Source: Loripinus fragilis (Eukaryota; Mollusca; Bivalvia; Lucinida; Lucinidae). Taken from it: DNA of 64,000 nt. Shown here in pieces: positions 55,921 to 64,000 of this stretch (its first letter is position 1; the number at the start of each line of letters is the position of its first letter). A program made the position numbers and the translations under genes. Location: the NCBI GenBank assembly GCA_964019695.1, contig OZ026528.1, positions 50,591,495 to 50,655,494 of the forward strand, read 5' to 3'. The notes beneath the pieces are model-generated. The model did no database searches. It saw only the letters and a list, made by a program, of their open reading frames with translations, and was not told where the DNA came from.

Positions 55921-58900
55921 TGGAGGGTTTCAATCTAACCATTATTTTAGTACTTCTTTTAATATTATTTTCAAGTATGGATTTTAAACATAAAATTATT
56001 CAATGGAATTGTCGAGGTTTGAAACCTAATTATAATGAAGTATCTCTATTGATTTCCGAATATAATCCATCCGTATTTTGTTTTCAAGAGACATTTCTTA
56101 AACCAGATGATAACATCTCATTACGAGGTTTTAATGTATATAACTATGTTCATACTGATTGTCTGAGGCCCTCTGGTGGTGCCTCAATATTTGTAAAATC
56201 ATCTTTCCCACAAAGAAAGATTGATTTACAAACAGAACTGCAAGCAACTGCTGTTTCTGTCACTCTAGACAGAGAAATAACCATATGTTCTGTATATATT
56301 CCTCCATCGTTTTCTCTTAACTCCCAACACTTGGACAATTTACTGCAACAGCTTCCTTCTCCTTATATTTTATTAGGTGACTTCAATGGTCACAATATCC
56401 TCTGGGGTGGTCAAAACAATGATTCCAGAGGTGAACTTATCGAAAATTTCATTACAAAGAATGACATTTGTATTATGAATGATAAGTCTTACACTTATCA
56501 TTCTCCAAGTACAAAGTCTTTTACATCTATTGATCTTTCCTTCTGTCATTCATCACTGTTTCTTGATTATAATTGGTCTGTATGTGAAGACCAAAATTAG
56601 TAGTGATCACTTCCCTATCATCATTGAACAGAACACTTATTCCACTGAGGATCACAATCCAAAGTGGAAATTAAATAGAGCCAACTGGGATCTATTTAAT
56701 ACTCTGTGCACTGGTAAATTGGTGCCAGAAAACTTCAAAGAATCTTCTGATCCTATAGCTGATTTTACCTCTTCTCTTATCGAAATATCTAAAGAATGTA
56801 TTCCTCAAACTTCGACAAATCCAACTAAAAGTAATCCATGGTACAACGACGACTGTAAAGAAGCAATTAAACAGCGCAAGCAAGCTCTATCTAAATTCAA
56901 AAGATCTCCAAATACCAACAATTTCAATGACATTAAAGTATTTAGAGCTAAAGCCCGTAGAACAATTAAACTTTCGAAGCGTAAATCATGGAGATCTTAT
57001 GTTTCGAAAATTAATCATAAAACACCTATTAAAAAGGTTTGGGATATGATAAGAAAAATCTCTGGAAAAAACAAATCCCCCAGCTACACACATCTAAACA
57101 TGGTGGGTACTGACAGCAAAGCAACTTCAAAAACAGACATTGCTGACACTTTAGGAGAAACTTTTTGTCACAATTCATCATCATTCAATTACTCTGAATC
57201 CTTCAGAAAGATTAAAACCGAACAAGAGAAAGTCAAATTGAATTTTAAATCACAAAATAATGAAATTTACAACAAAGATTTTAATTTAGATGAATTAGTT
57301 GAAGCTATTCAACTATCACATGACTCAGCCACGGGTCCTGATGAGATCCACTATCAAATGCTTAAACATCTCCCAGATACTTCTCTTGAAACTCTTTTGA
57401 ATATATTTAATTACATTTGGACTTCTGGTGAATTTCCAGAAGATTGGATCTTAGCAACCATAATCCCAATTCCCAAACCTGGGAAAGATCCTGCGGAACC
57501 TAATAATTATAGACCTATAGCTTTAACAAGTTGTCTATGTAAAACACTTGAAAGAATGATAAATAAAAGACTTACTTGGTTTTTAGAATCCAATAATCAT
57601 ATATCGCGGTTCCAGTCTGGTTTCAGATCTGACCGCAGTACAACTGATAATTTAGTTAGATTGGAAACCTTCATACGTGATGCCTTTATTAAAAAGGAAC
57701 ATGTAGTTGCTGTGTTTTTTGATTTGGAAAAAGCTTATGATACCACGTGGAGATATGGCTAACTAGGATTAAGAGGTAGACTTCCTACATTCATTGAAAA
57801 CTTCCTTGCGGACCGCGCCATGCAAGTCAGGGTTGGCTCCTCTCTGTCTGACTATTACGACCAGGAGCAAGGTGTACCTCAAGGAGGCGTTCTATCAACA
57901 ACACTTTTTAGCATTAAAATTAATGATATTGTGAAATGTTTAAGTAATCTTACTGATTGCTCATTATACGTTGACGACTTTTGTATCTGTTATCGCTCAA
58001 AAAGCATGACGACAATTGAACGTCAACTACAACAAAATTTGAATAAGATCGAAAATTGGGCAACAAGCAATGGCTTTAAGTTTTCCAAATCAAAAACACA
58101 GTGTGTACATTTCTGTCAGTTGCGCAAGCAACATGATGATCCGGTTTTACAATTATATGGATCACCTATTCCAGTTGTTGAGGAATCTAAATTCCTTGGC
58201 ATTTTATTTGATAGAAAACTCAGTTTTATACCCCATATTAAATATCTCAAAGCTAAATGTTTAAAAGCATTGAATCTTTTAAAAGTGCTTTCCCATACTT
58301 CTTGGGGTGCAGACCGAACTACACTTCTCAAGCTGTATCGGTCTCTAGTCCGGTCAAAATTAGACTATGGCTGTATTATATATGGCTCTGCACGAAAATC
58401 ATATCTTCAAATGCTTGATCCTATACATAACCAAGGACTTAGATTAGCTTTAGGGGCTTTTAGAACTTCTCCTGTTGCTAGTCTCTATGTGGAAGCAGAT
58501 GAACCATCACTATATTCACGAAGAGAGAAACTCTCTTTGCAATATGCTATAAGACTTGCTGCTAACCCATCAAATCCTGCTTATGAAGTTACATTCCCAC
58601 CAAATTATGTTGATTTATATGAACAAAAACCTAAAGCTATTAAATCATTTGGCATCAGAATTTCACCACTCTTAGAATCTGCCAATATCAAACCACAAAA
58701 TATTGAAAAACATTTTACACCAAATATTCCAGCCTGGTGTATGAAACCACCTGAAATACTCTTTGATTTACATTCCGGGAAAAAATCTGAAGCAAATCCA
58801 CACATATTAAAAAATGATTTCAGAAAAATGCAAAGTCGTTATAAGAATTACCAACAAATTTATACTGATGGGTCAAAGGAAGACTCAAAGGTTGGTTGTG

Positions 58901-59652
58901 CTGTTATATCAGACAACCATAGTAATATGCAACGTATACCTGACGATTCGTCAATTTTCACTGCTGAAGCCAAAGCAATTGATCTAGCTTTAGATTTCAT
59001 TAGCACTTGTGATGCTAACAATAAATTTATTATATTTTCTGACTCGCTTTCTGTATTGAAAGCAATGAACCATACCAGTTCGAAGAATCCACAGATTCAG
59101 AAACTTTTAGAAAAATGTCATGAGCTTTTAGCTTATAAAGAAATTGCTCTCTGTTGGATTCCTAGTCATATAGGTATCCAAGGGAATGAGATGGTAGATA
59201 AGCAAGCAAAAACATCGCTTTCATTAGAACCAACTTCTTTTAAAATTCCGTTTTCCAATTTTAAGCCATCTATCAATAAATATATCTTGGAAGAATGGCA
59301 AACTTCATGGAATAACAGCATTGGTAATAAACTTCGTGACATCAAACCAACTATTGGTGAATATCAATCAGTTGTTCGAAACATTAGAAGAGAAGAAGTA
59401 GTTTTAGCTCGACTCCGCTTAGGTCATACAAGAGTCACTCATTCATACTTACTACAAGGTGAAGAGCATCCACAATGTGTTGGTTGCGACGCACCATTCA
59501 CTGTACGTCACTTCCTTTTGGAATGTGGCGATTTTGCACAAGTAAGAAATAATTGCTTCCATGTTGATAACATGAAAGAATTGTTTCAAGATATACATAT
59601 TGATAGTATTATGACATTTTTAAGACAAATAAATCTTTTTAACAAAATCTAA
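55920..59652 (+). pseudogene. LINE ORF2 (endonuclease, RT, RNase H), two lesions
   Basis: Starts at the TAATG overlap (MEGFNLTIILVLLLILFSS, a hydrophobic N-terminus). The endonuclease has an intact WNCRGL, QETFLK and LLGDFNGH, but one extra base near 56593 shifts the frame just before SDHFPI. The RT carries ATGPDE, YRPIALTSC and FFDLEKAYD; at 57760 an 18-base deletion leaves TAA in place of seven codons. The same frame then runs on through GVPQGGVLST, YVDD, RNase H (IYTDGSKED, FTAEAKAI, WIPSHIGIQGNE) and the C-terminal CVGC...RHFLLEC knuckle to 59652. The lesions are few, so the insertion is young, but this copy cannot make a full ORF2 protein. Confidence 0.92.
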
Positions 59653-59977
59653 TTGCTATTTTTAAAATCATGTTTTGTTTTACATTTGTATCAGACCATT
59701 ATACAGATTTTTTAATGTTGTATTCTGTTCAGTTAGAGAACATGTGCAGTTATCTGATTAGCTCTTTGAAACTGTCAGATATTGTACGTGGTCTCTCCTG
59801 TCAACAATCGTATTGCAACTAATTATCATTATAAAAACCCATCATCATCTTTCCTTTTATTTTATCTTATAAATTTTTACTTTTTCCATCTTCATCATGT
59901 TTAGTTTAATACTGTCTGACGCTAATGACCCACAAGGGTTGATGCGTCGTTAAGAACCAAACAAACAAACAAACAAA
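59653..59977 (+). other. LINE 3' UTR with conserved hairpins
   Basis: A first dyad, GAGAACATGTGCA facing TGTACGTGGTCTCTC with ATCTGATTAGC/GTCAGAT inside, matches the one in the subfamily 2 3' UTR (12375-12430). The last ~150 bases equal the satellite unit at 46097 and end with the GACGC/GCGTC hairpin and CAAA repeats. A conserved 3' stem-loop is where many LINE RTs recognise their own RNA. Confidence 0.75.
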
Positions 59978-61502
59978 CAAAATGGTCCTGGTCACATGAC
60001 CAAGATGGCCGCCACGCCCATATATGGTAAAAACCCTTTAAAAACCTTCTTCTCCAGAACCAAAAGGCCGTAGACCTCGGGACTTGGTATGTATCATTGG
60101 GGATGTAGGGCCTATCAAGTTTGTTCAAATGATGATCCTAGGTTGACCTTGACCTACTTAACGTCAAGGTCAAATTTGCTTCCTAATGCATTTACATGGG
60201 AATTTTCTTGAAAAGTTAATTTTTTTGAAAACTATTGATGCCTTAGTCATTATTCTCACTTGATATGTTTAACCTAATAAAACAATGGCTATAGGTTGAC
60301 CTTTGACCTTTTAGCAAAGTCGCTCATATTGGAGTCCCATCAATATGTTGAAACATAGTTTTCTCACAAACCATTTGCCCAATTGAACTCAAACTTCATG
60401 TGAAGACTCCTTATGCTAAGTTAGCCAAAATTTATACAAGATATTTTGGTCACATGACCAAGATGACCACCATGCCCATATATGGTAAAAACCCTTTAAA
60501 AATCTTCTTCTCCAGAACAAGGAGGCCAGTGACCTTGGGACCTGATATGTAGCATTGAGGATGTGGGGCTTACCAAGTTTGTTCAAATGATGATCCTAGG
60601 TTGACCTCGACCTATTTAACGTCAAGGTCAAATTTGCTTCCTAATGCATTTAAATGGGAAATGTTTTTGAAAAGTCGATATTTTGAATACTGTTGAAGCC
60701 AAAGTCATTATTCTCACTTGATATGTTCAAACTAATGAGACAATTGCTATAAATAAGTTTCAAAGGTCAAGGTTGACCTTTAACTTTTCATCCAAGGTCA
60801 CTCATATTGGAGTCCCATCAACACATTAAAACATAGTTTCCTCAGAAACCACCAAGCCAATTTGACTCAAATTTCATATGAAGACTCCTTATGATTGGTT
60901 AGCCAAAATTTATACCAATTGTACTGGTCACATGGCCAAGATGGCCACCATACCCATATATGGTACATGTAAAAACCCTTTAAATATCTTTTTCTCTGGA
61001 ACCAAAAGGCCAATGACCTTGGGACTTGGGTATGTAGCATTGGAGATGTGGGCCCTACCAGATTTGCACAAATGATGAATCTAGGATGACCTTGACCTAA
61101 ATTATGGCAAGGTCAAATTTGATTCCTAATGCATCTATATGGGAAAATCTTGAAAAACTCATTTTTCTATAACTGTTTGGGCCGAAATCATAATACTTGC
61201 AAGAACTGTTAAACCTAATGAGACAATGGTTTTATATAAGTTCCAAATGTCAAGCTGACTTGTGACCTTTTATCCAAGGCCACTCATTTGGACTGCCACA
61301 TACCTATCTAAACATCTTTTCCTCAGTAATCAATGGGCTGTTTGATGGAGTAATCATAAGATTGTTTTAAGTCACTTGACCAAAATGGCCGCAACCCCCA
61401 TAAAACGAAATATGTTTCATTATAAGCCGTAGTTGATCTTGACCTATTTTAACATTATTAAGTAGATCAGGTGAGCGCTTCAGGGCCGTAAGGTACTCTA
61501 GT

Positions 61503-62040
61503 TAAATACCTATTTGTAAGCAGGGTAAATCATGATCAGCTGACCTCCCAGAAGCCCGCTGATCCCAATCCACACTGTTTCCAAAATATAATAACTAGGT
61601 TGAGTTTGGTGAAGATTGAAGTAAAATTGAAGATTTATTCTATTTTCCTTTTTATACCTTTTTTATATTTGAATATACTGTTTGTGAGCAGAGTGAATCC
61701 TGATCAGATGACCTCCCATAAGCCATCTGTTCCTACTCAACCCGCATCCAAAAGTACAATGTCTAGGGTTGAGCATGGTAAGGTAAAGTAGCCAACTCAA
61801 ATTCAAGATAAATTAAATTTCCTACTTAAGATACCTGTTTTGTTAACATATACTTGTTTGCAAGCAAAGTGACTCCTGATCAGCTGACTCCCAGAAGCCA
61901 GTTACTCCTTTTTCACACTGCTTCAAAGCCGATACCTAGCCGAACATGTTAAAGGTTAAGTGCCAACTTTAAATCAAGACTTATTCTAGTACCCTAGTAT
62001 AAGCAGAGTGCATCCGGATCAGTGGTCTCATAAGCAAACT
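61503..62040 (+). repeat. GATCAGCTG-type tandem repeat, 4 units
   Basis: Four degenerate units starting near 61505, 61680, 61855 and 61995, each with GCAGAGTGAATCCTGATCAG or a variant and, in the first three, a CCAGCTGATCC-like phrase. Same unit as 53412-53770. Confidence 0.75.
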
Positions 62041-62643
62041 GATCCTGATTAAAAAACAAACACTAGAAATGTGCCCATGGGACACTGATGCCCACGCTAT
62101 TGCCAAATTCGCATAAATAGGGAAATGTCATTAACAAAGGGTAATAACCTCTGAAGGCATGATGCGATATGGGCCATTCTGAAACTTGAAAACATTATGT
62201 TACTTAATAATGTGACCAAGTTTCATAGAATAATAATTCACTCCTACGACTAGGGTAAATAAATAGATCAGATCTGATCAGGTTTTCATAGTAGCCTAAT
62301 GGAGTTCTTTAAATAGCACAGACTCTAGTGCTTGGAGTTAATCAAAACTATTTATCTTAGAAACGACAATTTTTCATAAACTAATGATAATAACTCCTTA
62401 AACCATGGTGCCATATGGACCATTATCGAACTTGAAGAAGACATCATGGTACTAAGCAATGTGACCCAAGTTTCATAAAATTCATGGTACAAAACAATGT
62501 GACCAAGTTTCATAAAAATGCAGATCGAGAGTATTCGACTTAGAGAACGGATGTCGTTTAGACTGGCGGACAGAGGTAGCACTTAATGCCCCGGCCATTA
62601 TCATGGCGGGGGCATATTAAAAAATCTTGCTCTGATCGACATA
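62041..62643. repeat. Dispersed repeat with a terminal hairpin
   Basis: Two related segments (62130-62240 and 62385-62520) share TAATAACT, GCCATATGG[AG]CCATT-like phrases and AATGTGACCAAGTTTCAT. The end is the dyad ATGCCCCGGCCAT/ATGGCGGGGGCAT (62588-62617). The beginning could not be set. Confidence 0.55.
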
Positions 62644-63569
62644 CGAGGGCCATCCAATAAAACAAGAGAATTTCCTTATAATATAAGAGTTCGTACCAGT
62701 AAATCATCGCAAATGTAATCATTAGGTGGCAAATCTTGTTGGGCATGCAACAGCATATCCAAAACTTTGTTGGAAAGTGAGGTCGTTTGTTGCTTAGCAA
62801 CAAAAAGGTGATACTAAAGCTGACCTGGCCACTGTATCCTTATACAATAACTCATGCTAAAGAAACACAGTCTTGCACGTAATTATTATCATGTATCTGA
62901 ACAAAGTTTGTCCTTTAATCTGTTATATTTTAATTGTTCTCAATGTTGCATATAAAATATGGTCATTACCATATACATGTTAGTCATGGTTGCCTAGCAA
63001 GCAGGCAATTGTGGGAAAATGGACTGGCTGTTAAGTCTATACTTTACTGTTGCTAGGTAACGAGGGACACATTCGATACATGTTTTTTTAAAGATACTGT
63101 TTTAAAATATAGAATATATTTAATACTTTTAGGATAATTTAAATCTTTAAACCAACCAACAGATATTTAAGTACTTATTCATGACCCATACCCCTATTTC
63201 TGATTCAACAATTTTTCATTTTTGTCGCTTTTTACGCTAAATGCCCTTGCCAATTTGACATTTTTCAAAAGAAGTCAATAAATTTTACAGAATAATTACC
63301 TTATGCTGTAGTTTACAGAATAGATTCTTTTTGGAACTGATCTGCAAATTCCAGTTACCATGGTAACCATTTAAAGGCATCTGGCCAGGTCAGCTTTAAG
63401 TCCCTGTTTACGTTGCTAAGCAACAAGCGACATCACATTCCATCAAACTTTCGGATATGTTGTTGCATGCGCAACAAGTTATGCCACCTTATGGTTATAT
63501 TTGTGGTGTTAAAATGGTACAAACTCTTACATTATAAGAAAATCCTCTCTATTTATTGGATGACCCTCG
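62644..63569. mobile_element. Mariner-like MITE
   Basis: CGAGGGCCATCCAATAAA at the left and CGAGGGTCATCCAATAAA on the other strand at the right, each next to TA (62642-62643 and 63570-63571). Inverted repeats of about 190-215 bases, containing TTGCTTAGCAACAA, end near CTGACCTGGCCA. CGAGGGNNAT-type ends and a TA target fit the Tc1/mariner superfamily. No transposase; the similar frames on both arms follow from the inverted repeats. Confidence 0.8.
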
Positions 63570-64000
63570 TATATCGTCAAGCAGAAGACATCCTGATCAA
63601 CTTACCTAGAACGTATTAAATTTTTTAGTGTTATAAATACCTATTACAAAGTAGAGTGGATCAAGATAAGCTGTCAACTCAGGAGCCAGCTGATCCAGAT
63701 CCACCCTGTTTGCTGAACAGCATACATCCAGGCTCAATTCTTATTAACAATATGTTTCCAAAGCAGAATGGATCCTGATCAGCTGCTCTCTTAGAAGCCA
63801 GCTGATCTGATCCGCACAATGTTGCAAAACAGCACAAACCCAGAAAGCTTAAGACTTTTAAAGTGTCTACTCTATTTTCAGAAGTTACGTTGCATGTGTT
63901 TATTGACATGTATTACTTGACTTTTCGCTTTCTGTAGAGGCGGCGCCTCATGAATGCGCAATTAGGACTAGTCAACCTTAGGCATAGGTAAAAGCTGAAA
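63570..64000 (+). repeat. GATCAGCTG-type repeat, 2 units, then unique DNA
   Basis: Units near 63645 and 63755 (GAGCCAGCTGATCCAG and GAAGCCAGCTGATCTG) of the 53412-53770 family. From about 63910 to the window end nothing is recognised. Confidence 0.65.

Larger units (their letters stand above)
53980..59977 (+). mobile_element. Full-length I-superfamily LINE with target duplication
   Basis: 6.0 kb from CCCTGGAGAGTCCC to a CAAA-repeat tail, flanked by CAAAATGGTCCTG on both sides (53967-53979 and 59978-59990). The undisturbed host repeat at 30100 has the site once. It is complete in structure: 5' UTR, intact ORF1, ORF2 with two lesions, 3' UTR. RNase H in ORF2 and three CCHC knuckles in ORF1 place it in the I superfamily, probably Nimb-like. 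Confidence 0.93.
53784..61502 (+). mobile_element. TAGCTCACC-type tandem-core repeat, copy 3, split by a LINE
   Basis: Starts TAGCTCACCTGAGCCGAAGG at 53784 with the GTCC microsatellite, runs to 53979, and continues after the LINE from 59978 with GGTCACATGACCAAGATGG and three or four core units to GATCAGGTGAGCGCTT near 61480. The two halves match the uninterrupted copy at 29941 across the LINE insertion point. Confidence 0.85.

Noticed and set aside
62558..63619. Two similar proteins (minus 62558-62803, plus 63413-63619)
   Set aside because: They are the same inverted repeat read on opposite strands; the similarity follows from the MITE arms.

Overview
The window is animal nuclear DNA, AT-rich, with no host gene that reads intact from end to end. 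Several features point to a marine mollusc, probably a bivalve: I-superfamily (Nimb-like) LINEs with a C-terminal RNase H, tRNA-derived SINEs, a short hairpin built around GATCAG and CTGCGC, tandem-core repeats that begin with TAGCTCACCTGA, and a histone H1 fragment with the replication-dependent 3' stem-loop. The species cannot be read from the sequence.

1-14.3 kb: a 5'-end-only LINE fragment (1-476), mostly unique DNA, then a TIR element (3045-14300; about 155 bp TIRs, 5 bp flanking repeat CTAAC). Nearly all of that element is taken up by a chimeric LINE (3199-12971) joined from the 5' half of one subfamily and the 3' part of another. 14.3-19.3 kb: SINEs and a broken RPA70-like gene (minus strand, 15729-17041) with an RPA-type zinc ribbon. 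19.3-26.3 kb: a nest in which one TAGCTCACC-type repeat holds a 3.7 kb foldback, a TTAA-flanked MITE and a SINE. 26.3-34.1 kb: unassigned DNA, another TAGCTCACC repeat, two short MITEs and a 3-unit tandem array.

34.1-43.0 kb: a very young LTR retrotransposon with 2.57 kb LTRs, target duplication GGTGT, a tRNA-Leu-type primer site and one ORF coding for Gag, protease and only the integrase zinc domain. It has no reverse transcriptase, so it must be non-autonomous. 44.2-48.1 kb: a decayed LINE 3' end, a roughly 160 bp tandem array, and a 13-unit satellite made of the last ~150 bp of a LINE, flanked as a block by a 14 bp target duplication.

48.1-53.4 kb: two long palindromes with the same 14-nt loop but different stems, a SINE, an 11-unit tandem array, and the last 34 codons of histone H1 with its stem-loop. 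53.4-64 kb: short tandem repeats, a TAGCTCACC repeat split by a full-length LINE (53980-59977) with a 13 bp target duplication, and a mariner-like MITE (62644-63569).

Functionally the window is a record of transposition. The LINEs supply ORF1 (nucleic-acid chaperone) and ORF2 (endonuclease, RT, RNase H); the LTR element, SINEs and MITEs depend on enzymes coded elsewhere. Boundaries and similarities were judged by eye, so percentages are approximate.
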